From a virus: a stretch of 64,000 nucleotides of DNA. Location: the IMG/VR virus record IMGVR_UViG_3300045125_000034, positions 1 through 64,000 of that record; one strand, given 5' to 3'. The number at the start of each line of letters is the position of its first letter. The first letter of the stretch is position 1. Below the pieces are notes generated by a model. The model had not been told where the DNA came from and searched no databases. It saw only the letters and a list, made by a program, of their open reading frames with translations. A program made the translations under genes and the position numbers. Shown in pieces: positions 52,291-63,407 of this stretch.

Positions 52291-54838
52291 CTACACCCAT
52301 GTAGCCGTCAAAGGCTCTAACATCCTCTTCCGTGGCTAATGAGAACGGTAAGAAGGTTTCCTACAAGGCAGACTTCGCACCGACTCTGTTTGTTCCCGCC
52401 AAGGGCAAGAAGACCGAGTGGGCTTACCCTTGATGGCAAGCCTGTAGAGCCATTCCAACCCGGCAGCATCCGCGACTGCAGCGAGTTCATCAAGGAGTAT
52501 CGTGGGGTGAGCGTGGTTTTGAGATATACGGTAACTCCGAGTGGGTCTATCAGTACATCGGCAAGCAGTACCTCAATGAAGTTGAGTACGATCCTTCGCT
52601 ACTTCGTGTTGGGTTCATAGAACATTGAGACCGAGAGTGAGGATGGATTCCCTAACATCAAAACTGCTACCGAGAGAGTCAATGCTATCACCCTGAAGGT
52701 CAAGGGCAAGACATTGGTGTTTGGCTTGGGTAAGTTTGCCCTGCCCGATTCCAAGTGCTTCCAGTACGATGACGAAGCCAAGATGTTGCAGGAGTTCCTT
52801 GCAGCATGGGAGGCTTTAGACATAGACATCATTACGGGATGGAACATCAACTTCTTTGACATCCCATACCTTGTCAACCGCATCACACGACTGTTCGGTG
52901 AGAAAGAAGCCATGCGTCTTTCCCCGTGGAGAGACATTCGCTCCCGAACAGTAGTTGTGATGAACAAGGAGAACGAGGTCTATGACTTGTTGGGGATAGC
53001 AACCCTTGACTACTTTGACCTGTACCGCAAGTTCACATATGTGAATCAGGAGTCCTATGCCCTGAACCACATTGCTTGGGTGGAGTTGGGGGAGCGTAAG
53101 AAGCACTACGAAGGAACCCTGTCTGAATTCTACAAGAGAGACTTTCAGAAGTTCATTGAGTACAATCAGCACGATGTTGCTCTCGTAGAGATGCTTGAGA
53201 ACAAGTTGAAGTTGCTTGAACTATCGTTGGCTCTAGCCTACTCCGCTAAGGTGAACCTCAACGATGTCTTCTCGCAGGTGCGTACATGGGATGCCATCGA
53301 TTATCACCACCTGACCAAGAAGAAGATCGCTATACCCATGAAGCGTGGGGATGCTGAGAAGGAAGACAAGTTTAGAGGGAGCCTATGTGAAGGAGCCTCT
53401 TGTGGGCAGTCACGATTGGGTAGTCTCGTTTGACTTGGACTCGCTGTACCCGCACCTCATCATGCAGTACAACCTCAGCCCCGATACCAAGGTGGTTGAC
53501 CGACAGGGTAGAGCCTCTAGCCTACACGGTAGAGGACTTCCTCACGCAGAGACACGCGGGTGCGGACACGCCCACGCGGGCGGTACATGGAGAGATGTTT
53601 GACAAGGGTTACTGTCGTTGCTGCTAACTGCGTCTGCTTCACCAAGAGCAAGCAGGGCTTCCTGCCCGAACTCATGGAGACCATGTATGAGGAACGCAAG
53701 GCTTTCAAGAACAAGATGCTTGAAGCCAAAGCGACACTAAAGAAGTTAGGGGAAGATGCTCCTGCCGATAAGGTCAAGCAGTTGAAACTTGACATTACTC
53801 AAGTACCACAACTTTCAGTTGGTGCGTAAGATTCAGTTGAACTCTGCGTTCGGTGCTTGTGGCAACCAATACTTCCGCTACTACGATCCGCAGATAGCCG
53901 AAGCCATCACCTATTCGGGTCAGTTGTCCATCCGTTGGATTGAGAACGCTCTGAACAAGTTCTTGAACAAGACTCTCAAGACCAACAGGATAGACTACAT
54001 CATCGCAAGCGACACGGACTCTGTATACATCCGTCTTGGTAACTTGGTCAAGCAGATCATGCCCAATGAGACTGACCTGCAGAAGATCACCAAGTTCCTG
54101 AACCGCTTCTGTAACGAAGTCTTGCAGCCACTCATCAACAAGGAGTTTGTCCAACTCGCAGAACAGCAGCAGGCTTACTCGCAGAAGATGAACATGAAGC
54201 GAGAGGGTATCTGCTAGTCGTGGCATATGGACGGGCAAGAAGCACTACATCCTTGCCATATGGATGGGCGAGGACAATGTGCTGTTGCAGAAGCCTGAGA
54301 TCAAGATGATGGGTATTGAGACTGCCAAGAGCAGCACCCCGTTCATCGTGCGTGAGGCTCTGAAGAAGGCTATCGGTATCATCATCAACGGAAATAGGGA
54401 GGAGTTGGTCTCGTTCGTTGGTTCCTTCAAGGAAACCTTTAACGGTAGCCCCGTGGAGGAGATAGCGTTCCCGCGTGGGTGCAACAACCTCAAAGAGTAC
54501 AAAGACCCAACGATGATCTACAAGAAGTCTACCCCAATCGCCGTGAAGGGTGCGTTGATTTATAACCATTGGCTACGCGAGAGGAACCTGACCAAGAAGT
54601 ACCCTCTGATAGGTGACGGAGAGAAGGTCAAGTTCATCTATCTGCGAATGCCCAATCCCGTGAAGGACAAGGTTATTTCGTTTAGCGGCAAGATTCCGAA
54701 GGAGTTTGGGCTGGAGGCGAAATACATAGATTATGAGGCTCAGTTTGATAAGTCCTTCGTAGTCCCCCTTACTACTATCACTAACTTGATCGGATGGAAC
54801 ATCTTTGAAATGAGTACCTTGGAGGATCTATTGTCATG
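52285..54838 (+). CDS. 43: Family B DNA polymerase (gp43), frameshifted
   Basis: About 840 aa. NFYTHVAVKGSNILFRG start, exo I GFIDIETESEDGFPNI, exo II DIITGWNINFFDIPYLVNRI, exo III EYNQHDVALVEML, motif A DLDSLYPHLIMQYNLSPDT, motif B KIQLNSAFGACGNQYFRYYD, motif C IIASDTDSVYIRLG, and palm/thumb GIETAKSSTPFIVREALKKA. All catalytic acids of polymerase (DLDSLYP, DTDS) and 3'-5' exonuclease are present. Layout as T4 gp43. TTG (or miscalled ATG) start at about 52285. At least seven indels. Confidence 0.97.
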
Positions 54839-54986
54839 ATTATGCAAATGCTTGGATTGGTGATTGGCGTATGTGCAGGTTACCTTTTGGGTCTGTTTGT
54901 CTACGAGCAGATGCAACCTCATAGCAGAGAAGCGTCGTAGGCGTAAGATCCGAGAAGAACTTGACCGTCTGTTCAATGACCGATAA
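54836..54986 (+). CDS. Small membrane protein, frameshifted
   Basis: Overlaps the polymerase stop. MIMQMLGLVIGVCAGYLLGL FVYEQMQ, then after one indel IAEKRRRRKIREELDRLFND. One membrane helix and a basic cytoplasmic tail, about 49 aa. Confidence 0.55.
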
Positions 54987-55015
54987 ACTACACTATTCTA
55001 AATGGAGTATACACA

Positions 55016-56082
55016 ATGAGCGACTTTCTAAAGAGCATGATTCGTGCTTCGGGTAACGAGTGGGCAACCATAGCAGAGGATGGAGTTGATGGTGATGTTG
55101 CGGGCTTTGTAGACACAGGCTCGTACATCTTCAACGCTCTCCTGTCGGGTTCACTCACAGGCGGTATCGCAAGCAACAAGATCCTTGGTATCGCAGGCGA
55201 GAGTGCTACGGGCAAGACCTACTTTGCCCTTGGTATCGCCGCACAGTTCTTGAAGGACAATCCCGATGGAGCGATCCTCTACTTTGACAGCGAGCAGGCT
55301 GTTACGAGTGAGATGATCTCAGGCAGAGTGTCTTGACCCCGCTCGCGTAGCCGTATTCCCTGTGGCTACTGTGGAGCAGTTCCGTCATCAGTTGCTACAG
55401 ATCATAGACAACTACGGCAAGTTGGACGAGAAGAAGCGTAAGCCCTTCTTTGTGGTGTTGGACCTCGCTAGGCATGTTGAGCACTAGCAAGGAAACCAAC
55501 GACACACTTGAAGGCAAGGAAGTCAGGGACATGACTCGCTCGCAGGTTATCAAGGGAACCTTCCGAGTCCTGACCATGAAGTTGGGTCTGCACAAGATCC
55601 CGATGGTTGTGACGAACCACACCTACGATGTCGTTGGTGCGTATGTTCCGACCAAGGAGATGGGTGGTGGTAGCGGTCTGAAGTATGCTGCGTCTACCAT
55701 CGTTTACCTGTCCAAGAAGAAGCATAAGGTAGATGACGAGGTTGTGGGTAACATCATTCATTGCAAGTTGTATAAGGCTCGCTTCACCCGCGAGAACAAG
55801 ATGGTTGATGTGCTACTTACCTTTGACAAGGGGCTAGATAGATACTATGGTCTAGTTGACCTTGCTCTCTCGCAGGTAGTGTTCAAGAAGGTTTCCACCA
55901 AGATTGAACTACCCGATGGGACTACCGCCTTTGAGAGTCAGATCAACAAGAACCCCACCAAGTTCTTCACTGAGCAGGTCATGAAGTCCCTTGAGGCAGC
56001 AGCCGCGAAGGAGTTCAAGTACGGTAGCGACAGCGAAAGTGAAGTAGAAACAGAAAAGGAATTGGAGACAGCAGATGAGTAA
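55016..56082 (+). CDS. uvsX: UvsX/RecA-like recombinase, frameshifted
   Basis: About 353 aa. [60 protein letters not shown] (Walker A), [70 protein letters not shown], and an acidic C-terminus. Order and [11 protein letters not shown] strand are those of T4 UvsX. Strand exchange and recombination-dependent replication. Confidence 0.95.
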
Positions 56083-56754
56083 GTTTTTGAGCATAGTAGT
56101 TCCGTATAGAAACAGGCAAGAACATCTTGCGGTGTTTGCTCCGCATATGGAAAAGTTCCTTTACGACTTGGGTATAGAAAACTTCAAAATACTTATTGTT
56201 GAACAGGATGATCCACTCGTGAGGTCAAGCATTCAACAGAGCAAAACTTTTGAATGTTGGATTTGATTTGAGTAAGGACTATGACTATTTTTGTTTCCAC
56301 GATGTCGATATGATACCTACCGAAGCAGACTACAGTTGGGTGGATGAACCTACTCACATGGCAACAGAGTGTTCACAATTTGGATATCAGTTGCCATATG
56401 GTGGTTACTTTGGTGGGGTCACTCTATTCAATAAGCAAGACTTTTTGGATGTAAATGGTTACAGTAACGACTACTGGGGTTGGGGAGCAGAGGACGATGA
56501 TATGATGCTTCGTTGCTATTCTAAAAACAAATTGCACCCTCCTGCACATACCAAGAAGGCGTGGAAGATATGAATCTCTAAGCCATCAGAGAAGAATAAT
56601 ATTGAATGAGTATAAGGGGAACATACAAAAACTACAGACACTAAATCCAGATAATGTCTGTTTAGAGGGGTCTGAACACCCTTCATATGAGACCCTTGAT
56701 ATCAATCCGTATCCCAATACACAGCATACAACAATAGTAAAGGTGTCTATATGA
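56075..56754 (+). CDS. GT7 (beta-1,4-galactosyltransferase-like) glycosyltransferase, frameshifted
   Basis: About 226 aa. [44 protein letters not shown] (FHDVDMIP DxD motif), [40 protein letters not shown] and [13 protein letters not shown]-like, [20 protein letters not shown]. PYRNRxxHLxxF, FHDVDxiP, GGV..f....F..vNG..N.yWGWGgEDDD are classic GT7 motifs. Overlaps uvsX by 8 nt. Confidence 0.85.
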
Positions 56755-57549
56755 GTAAAGGTCTAATACTTGGGTCTTCAAAGGGTCTTTCTCTAGACCA
56801 ACTATATCCTTGGGCATCTTCTGCTTCAGAAACAGGGAATAGAGTTGTGTTACTTAACATGGATGGAGAGAGTAACAAAATGCTATCCCTTCAGTTAAAG
56901 GGGATTGGGATTGAAGTCAGGGATGTTGTTTCCGACAACACACTATCTCCGCATAATGCTAGATTTGTGGCTCAACACGAATACTTAAGCCGGGCGCGAC
57001 GAGGAATATTGTGTAATCACAGATGTTAGAGATGTTTTGTTTCAGGAGTGATCCAATAGAATGGATCACCAATAACATAGAAAATTATGATGTTGTATGT
57101 GCTAGTGAGGGTCTTCTTTATAAGGACGAACCTTGGGGTAGAGGTAATTTGATAGAGGGGTATCCCGATTTGTATGAGAGCCATAAAGACAACCCAATCA
57201 TGAATGTTGGTGTTATTGGGGAAATGCAGAGGAAGTTGCAAAGGTTTGTCTTAGAATATTTGAAATGTGCAAGGCAAACAAAGCATACTTAGCAGATCAA
57301 TCGTCTTTTAATGTTATCTGTGCTGACAGCACTATGCAGAACAAAATAAAGAAGACAACATCAAGAGATCCTTTTGCCTTGCATTGTAGTTGCTTGATTA
57401 GAAACTGCCGAGGTAGTAGTTTTGTCTTGAATGAGTCTACGGTTCATCTGTTAAAAGATCCCGAACCAATAAACGAAAAAGGAGTTCTAAAAACTCCGAG
57501 TGGTATCCCTTATTCTATAGTGCATCAATGGGATAGGATGCCGTCATGA
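56751..57549 (+). CDS. Glycosyltransferase-like protein, frameshifted
   Basis: About 265 aa. [53 protein letters not shown] across frames (DVRD acidic motif), DPIEWITNNIENYDVVCASE, NPIMNVGVIGEMQRKLQRFV, AYLADQSSFNVICADSTMQN, KTPSGIPYSIVHQWDRMPS. The VITDVRDVxFQ.DP and IxNxGxIG segments are found in nucleotide-sugar glycosyltransferases. Coupled on both sides by overlaps. Confidence 0.6.
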
Positions 57550-58348
57550 AAACTGTTTGCAGAAGATATCCCGATTGGTTAAATTTTGAATTGGATTTCC
57601 CTACAGAGATTCATTTACAATACCCAGAATTTCCATTTGACCCCAAAGATGGGGTATACCGAGTGTATTGTGATTCCTTTGAGCCATCGACTTCTTGTGC
57701 AAATCCAAAACAAATAAGTAAGATATTGCTCCTGTATGACCTCATTCTTACGAAAAATGAAAACATAGTTTCGGAATATCCAAACGCTAAGTTGTTCTTC
57801 TTTGGTAATTCTATGATGTATCCTGATGTTCCCGGCAGGAAAGAATTCTCCGTGTCTTTCTTGACAACAAAACCCAATTGGCATTTGCCGGGCTATGATT
57901 TGAGGTATGAACTGTGGGGCAAACAAGACGAGATACTTATCCCCAAGGTATTCTATAGTTCAAGAAGAATGCCAATAGATTCTTCTCGTATACTTCCGGG
58001 AGATGGCGGGGACAAGGATAAGATGTTGATGTTTGAATCAATGTTTCACATAGCAATAGAAAATACCAATGAGAAGAACTACTTCACAGAGAAGATAAAC
58101 GATTGTTTTTGGACGGAAACAGTACCCTTGTATTGGGGCAACAAAGATACAATCAACAGTAAATTTGACTCTCGGGGGTAATACACTTCCAATCAATACC
58201 AGAACTGATAGAGTTATGCAATTCTCTAACGCCCGACGATTACACTTCTAGGCTTGAGAGTATAAAGAACAACAAAGAACTATCTAAAGAATACTCAAGG
58301 CATATGAACGAACGCATCCGTGATGAAATTTTAATGAGAAGAAGATGA
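57546..58348 (+). CDS. GT10 (fucosyltransferase-like) glycosyltransferase
   Basis: About 267 aa; 211 codons open. VCRRYPDWLNFELDFPTEIH, LLYDLILTKNENIVSEYPNA, ILPGDGGDKDKMLMFESMFH, IAIENTNEKNYFTEKINDCF, WTETVPLYWGNKDTINSKFD, then FQSIPELIELCNSL. F(H)IAIENtnekNYFTEKinDcfwtetVPlYwG is the donor-binding block of GT10 enzymes. One indel near 58178. Confidence 0.85.
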
Positions 58349-59072
58349 AGTGGTGTTTTGGAATAGTGTTCAATGGTATTGACTATTTGAGCAGACAAAT
58401 AGTCTCAATCAAGAACCAAGAGGGTATCTGTACAAACGACTATCAGATAATTTTAGTAGGGTCCAAGCACAGACGAATCTTCAAGATTGATTTCTTCGTT
58501 TCGGTCTGAAGGAATAGATATCTCTCTTATACCGTTTCAAGACACATCCGAAATGGGCTGGATAACTAAGAAGAAGAATCTTGTGGCTTACATGTCCAAG
58601 TACGAGAACTTAGTTATAACACACGACTATGTTGGTTTCTGCCGTGGGTGGTATAGAAATTTTGTTGAGTTTGGTGAGGATTGGGAGGTGTGCATGAACT
58701 CAATAAGAAGAGATGATGGTAGAAGGTTTAGGGATTGGATTACCTTTAAGGAATGGTGGGGTTGGCCTCTATTTCTTCCTTATGAAGTTACGGATCAAAC
58801 ATCCAAAATGTATGTTAGCGGAACTTATTGGTGCGCGAAGAAACACTACATGGTCAAAAACCCATTAAACGAAAAATCTAAGATGGGGGCAGGGTGAAGA
58901 CCTAGAGTGGTCTCATAGATGCAGGCACACTTGGAACTATAAGATAAACAAGAACTCTGTAGTTAAGTTGATGAAAGAGAAATTATGGAAGGGACAGCCC
59001 GACTATAGCCCGCACCCAGATACTGATCCTAATGTTGATGAAATTCTTACATCGTCAGAGGTTCAACCATGA
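58345..59072 (+). CDS. Glycosyltransferase-like protein, frameshifted
   Basis: About 240 aa. MKWCFGIVFNGIDYLSRQIV, SIKNQEGICTNDYQIILVGS, MGWITKKKNLVAYMSKYENL VITHDYVGFCRGWYRNFVEF, MYVSGTYWCAKKHYMVKNPL, EDLEWSHRCRHTWNYKINKN. The early strand order and ITxKKNLxxxxxxYENLvixHDYvxF (DY in place of DxD) fit GT-A transferases with GT2-like fold. Overlaps both neighbours. Confidence 0.6.
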
Positions 59073-59517
59073 AGGTTATAGCACACAGAGGAAATGTGTT
59101 TGGTCCGATACCTCTAAGGAAAACAATCCAAAGTATATTGAAGCAGCATTAGATCTTGGGTTTGATGTTGAGATTGATGTTTGGTTTGACGAGAGTGATT
59201 CGTGCGCGGGGTATTATCTCGGTCACGATCATCCCTTGTATAAAATTGATGCCTCTTGGTTGATGCGTGATGGAGTTTGGTGTCATGCCAAAAACCAGAA
59301 GGCACTAGAAAGAATGTTTTGTGACAAAATCCCCAACTATTTTTGGCATCAGGAAGATAGATTCACCATAACTAGTAGAGGTGATATATGGTGTTACCCA
59401 AACAATCCTAGTCGGTCGGGGATATTAGTCGATGTAGGTAGACCCAAACGAGGTCTTGATATTCGTGGAGTGTGTACAGACTACGCAAATGAATGGAAAA
59501 TGGAGTATAGAACATGA
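59069..59517 (+). CDS. Glycerophosphodiester phosphodiesterase-like protein, frameshifted
   Basis: About 150 aa. MKVIAHRGNVFG, NPKYIEAALDLGFDVEIDVW, YYLGHDHPLYKIDASWLMRD, VWCHAKNQKALERMFCDKIP, YFWHQEDRFTITSRGDIWCY. HRGN, ENxPxYI..AL..GfdVEIDVW, LgHDxPxY and CHaKN are the catalytic blocks of GDPD-type TIM barrels (metal ligands E, D, H). Shorter than bacterial GlpQ. May process a glycerol-phosphate-containing glycan. Confidence 0.8.
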
Positions 59518-60481
59518 AAACACTAGACATTTTTTACCTCACCTTTTCTAGACCAAACTTTCTTATTGCTCATGCTAGGGAAATAGCAGCAGCAATAAAG
59601 AAGAAGCCGGTGGTGAATTCAGTTGTATTTTTGGGCAATCCCAGCAGAATTCCTCAAGAAATTAAAGATCAACTCAAGGCAATTCTTGGTTCTAAACTCG
59701 TTATAGAAGATCACTACAAGAATCGAAGAGTACATGGCTAAACTTGATCGTATAGCCAGTTCTAAATCAGACTATACGATGAAGATTGACGAGGATTGCT
59801 ACATGACCTCCGAATCTTGGGTTAAGATGTTTGATTTGATGGACGAGATACAAGACAACGATTTGTTTGGTACTGGTTGTATAACAAACGGTATACCAAC
59901 ATGTGATCTTTTTCTTCAGAACCACGCACCAAAAGTAAAAGATCGAATCGAAACTGACTATTTCTGCAAGGCTCAGTTTTACCCCCATAAATGGAGCAGA
60001 TTATAGGGTGCTAAACCATCCATCATTGAAGATGAAATGGAATCCCGATCTTTTCTGGCATCTATTGTCTACAGTAAATCACCCCTATCAGGGGATTCAC
60101 CCCATGCGTCTTATGGGGGACGCAAACATAGTTCTAAACGATCACATAGTCAACAACTTTGATGAAACTATGCTTCCTAAAGACCTTCCTGTTATACACG
60201 AAAAGGACAAGTACCCCCATTACTGTCCCCAAGTTCTTTTGATGAAACCAGAAAATCTAAAGAAAGTCTTGTCTTCCAAAGAACTTTTTTATGACATGTA
60301 CGACGAAGTACCGCTGAACTTGTATAGAGAAAAACACGGAATGGCAATGGCTATAGGTGTAGGAATTCCAATACTTCATACTATGTTTAACTGGTCTCAG
60401 CAGTATGAATATGAAAGAACTCTTATAGATCGTTTGTGCAAGATATCTGAAGACCGCCATCAAAAAGAAGTATTCGTATGA
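59514..60481 (+). CDS. Glycosyltransferase-like protein, frameshifted
   Basis: About 320 aa. MKTLDIFYLTFSRPNFLIAH, AKLDRIASSKSDYTMKIDED CYMTSESW (IDEDCY acidic motif), LFGTGCITNGIPTCDLFLQN, VLNHPSLKMKWNPDLFWHLL, HPYQGIHPMR and a C-terminal helical region. KIDEDxY followed by small-residue acceptor segments fits a GT-A enzyme. Frame breaks at about 59720 and 59995. Confidence 0.65.
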
Positions 60482-61199
60482 CCCCGATGAAGTTCAGGTA
60501 GTTATACCTCTTGCGGGGGAAGGCAAAAGATTTAGAGACAGGTATTCTTGCCCAAAGCCTCTCATAGACATAAGAGGCGAAAAGATGATATCTTTAGCCT
60601 TTAGAACTTTAGATATTCCTCACAGCAAAGCAGTATTCATAATACGATCAGATCACGATTACGATGGTATGTTATCAAAAACCATAGAGGAATTTTGTCC
60701 GAAAAGTTCTATAGTAGTTGTTGATAAATTGACAGAAGGTCCGTGCTGTACCGCTTTGTTGGCAAAACCACATTTAGAATCAGATAAACCTCTCGTTGTA
60801 GCGAATTGCGATCAGGTTATGAGATGGAGTGGTTCTAGGTTTATAAGATATTGTATAAGAGAAAACTATGATGGGGTTGTAGTAACCTATCATGAAGCCA
60901 CACCGAAAAATAGTTACGCTCGTTTAAACAAAAATGGGGATGTTGTTGAAGTAAGAGAGAAGAATCAGATAAGTTGTGTATCTTTGAACGGCATACACTA
61001 TTGGAAGAGAGCAGATTATTTCTTCGAATCTTCCGAAAAGATGATGAAAGCAGATGATAGGACTAACAATGAGTTTTACATTGCTCCCTCTTACAATTAC
61101 ATGATTGCTGATGGGCATACCGTTGGTATCTACCACATTCCCAATGAACAGCATTATGCTATCGGTACTACTCAAGATTTGGAGACCTACATAGGATAG
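60478..61199 (+). CDS. Sugar-phosphate nucleotidyltransferase, near intact
   Basis: About 240 aa. EVQVVIPLAGEGKRFRDRYS CPKPLIDI (G-x-G-x-R-F...PKPL signature), AVFIIRSDHDYDGMLSKTIE, LTEGPCCTALLAKPHLESDK, PLVVANCDQVMRWSGSRFIR, ATPKNSYARLNKNGDVVEVR, NEQHYAIGTTQDLETY. NTP-transferase fold that makes NDP-sugars or acts on phosphorylated polyols. The first four codons need one base removed. Confidence 0.9.
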
Positions 61200-61220
61200 G
61201 ACACAGAACGAGGTTCCGTG

Positions 61221-61548
61221 ATGATAGTTGATATGATTCAGAACTATGTCTCGTGGGTGGTTTGTTGGAGACTTCGAACCTAGTATTCACAAAACTGATA
61301 AATTTGAAGTAGGCGTTCTTACCCACAAGAAGGGCGAGAAGTGGGCTGCTCATTACCATAAAGAAGCAAGAGAGATAAACCTTCTACTTGAGGGTAAGAT
61401 GTTGATGCATGGAGTGGAGTTGCAAGAAGGATCCATTTTTGTTCTTGAGCCTTGGGAAGTAGCAGATCCAATATTTCTTGAAGACTGCAAAGTTCTAGTA
61501 ATCAAAACCCCGTCTATAAAAGGAGACAAATATGAAGTTGTTTGTTGA
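61221..61548 (+). CDS. Cupin-fold protein, frameshifted
   Basis: About 108 aa. MIVDMIQNYV then GWFVGDFEPSIHKTDKFEVG, EKWAAHYHKEAREINLLLEG KMLMHGVELQEGSIFVLEPW EVADPIF. HYHKEA...E...l.EG.......l..G..fvlePw is the two-motif cupin barrel with likely metal ligands His, His, Glu. Isomerase, epimerase or regulatory roles are common. Directly upstream of the RuBisCO-like gene, with a 17-nt overlap. Confidence 0.75.
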
Positions 61549-62789
61549 TGAAAACAGCATTGATCGTGAGAAGTATTTTGTTGTTACCTATATGGTCGAG
61601 TCTGATAAAAGTCTTAGAGATGCTGCTTGGAATATTGCCATAGGTCAAAGTGTCGGAAACCCAAATGTTAGGGGAACAGGTGGGAGACCGGAAGACCTGT
61701 TTAAAAATCATTCGTGTCTCATCCTCGGGGACGAAGGGGAACTTAGTGTCCAAAAAATAGGAAAGGTCAAGATTGCTTTCCCCGTAATCAATACAGATTG
61801 GGAAACAGACGGAATTAGCCATTTCATGTGCCAAGTCATGGGTGGGCATGTGGACATTGATTTGGTTAAGAGATGTCGTGCTATTGATATAGATTTCCTG
61901 CATAGTGTTACAAAGCACTTCAAAGGTCCACGGTTTGGAATAACGGGAATGCGTGAATTTACAGGGCAATACGATAAGCCACTTTTGGTGCTATCATAAA
62001 GCCTAAGATTGGAATAAGCCCAGAGACACTATTGGATATGGTTAAGGAACTAGTAGAAGGTGGGGTTGACTTCTATAAAAGAAGATGAAATCATGTCCAA
62101 CCCATCATTCTGCCCGCTAGACACTCGGGTGGGTATGATCTCCAATTACTTGGCATCACAATCAAGAAATGTGGTATTTTGCCACACCATAAACTGCGAT
62201 CCGCATGTTCTAGAAAGTAGAGTTAGTCGCATACATTCTCTTGGCGGTAATGGAGTACACATCAATGTATGGAGTGGGTATGGTTCATACAACAGCATAC
62301 GAAAGATGGATCTGCCGATATACATTCATTTCCAGAGTAGTGGAGCAAAAGTCACAACCAACATTACAAATCAGTTCAGTATTAGTTGGCCTGTCATCTG
62401 CAAATTGGCAACAATGATGGGAGTCGATACCATTCAGACGGGAATGGTTGGTGGATACAGCAACGATAATCCCGAAGAAATTCTAGAGTGTGTTCGTATT
62501 TTACAACAGGGGAATACTGTCCCTGTCCTGAGTTGCGGATTGCATCCGGGTCTTGTTGATAAGATAACCTCACTAGTAGGTAACGACTATTTGGGCAATG
62601 CTGGCGGTTCAATTCACGGACACCCAAATGGAACACTATCGGGTGCTAGAGCAATGCGTCAGGTCCATAGACAAAACTTATGGGGTCGAGTACAATGAGG
62701 CAATAGCCAAATGGGGTAAGGTTCAGCCCGAATTCAACATAAAGCAGTTGTATGAAACTGTAGAGTACCAACTAAATTCTAAGGAGTAA
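61532..62789 (+). CDS. RuBisCO-like protein (form IV type), frameshifted
   Basis: About 415 aa, breaks near 61997 and 62075 and 62665. YFVVTYMVESDKSLRDAAWN, IAFPVINTDWETDGISHFMC QVMGG, FKGPRFGITGMREFTGQYDK PLLVLS, IIKPKIGISPETLLDMVKEL VEGGVDFIKEDEIMSNPSFC PLDTR, FCHTINC, DLPIYIHFQSSGAKVTTNIT, DTIQTGMVGGYSNDNPEEIL, VPVLSCGLHPGLVDKITSLV, LGNAGGSIHGHPNGTLSGAR. These follow the RuBisCO large-chain order: KPKxG loop, carbamylation-site block GGxDFxKxDE, xxIHxxS, GGxxGxPxGxxxGAxAxR. Flanked by NTP-transferase, cupin, methyltransferase and epimerase, so likely an isomerase, enolase or decarboxylase on a phosphorylated sugar acid rather than CO2 fixation. Confidence 0.85.
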
Positions 62790-62796
62790 ATGTAAT

Positions 62797-63403
62797 ATGC
62801 AATGGCAAACAGATCTAATAGCAGACATTCGGTTTAATGATCCTAACATAGATGATAGAGATGATGTAACCGGCTTGTTTCTGGCTATGGGTAGACATTT
62901 CGAATTTACGAATGACAACCATACAGCATTACAGAAGGCAATAAGTGCCTGTAGAACTCCCCCAAAAACTTTTTGAAATTGGTGTGTGCAGAAATGCATC
63001 ACAGTCATCTACACATACTATAATAAAAAATGTTCCATCGGACGGGGTTTATCTCGGTGTGGATCTTGATGACAAGACATTTTTAAACGACGCATCAAAG
63101 GGTATACACACCATAAAAACATCATCTTCAAACTACGATGAGGTTGTTAATAGATTAACTAGTCTTGGTGTTAAGACTTTGGATTTCATATTCATTGATG
63201 GTTGGCACAGTATAAATCAGGTTCTTAAAGATTGGGAGTATACAAAACTATTGTCTGACGGTGGTGTTGTTGGGTTCCATGATACTCGACTGCATCCGGG
63301 TCCGCACTATTTTATAAACAATCTGAATAGAGATAAGTGGGAAGTACACTCCAATCTTTGCCCCAATGATTGGGGTTTGGGATATTGTAGAAGAAAGGAT
63401 TGA
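62797..63403 (+). CDS. SAM-dependent methyltransferase-like protein (Methyltransf_24 type), frameshifted
   Basis: About 201 aa. MQWQTDLIADIRFNDPNIDD, TALQKAISAC, then LPQKLFEIGVCRNASQSSTH, SDGVYLGVDLDDKTFLNDAS, TLDFIFIDGWHSINQVLKDW, LLSDGGVVGFHDTRLHPGPH. fEIGvxrnxSs ... ylGvDlDd ... lDfIFIDGwHsxxxvxxDw ... l..GGvvgFHDt is typical of Methyltransf_24-type enzymes. Substrate likely a sugar or small metabolite of the same pathway. Confidence 0.8.
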
Positions 63404-63407
63404 TAAC

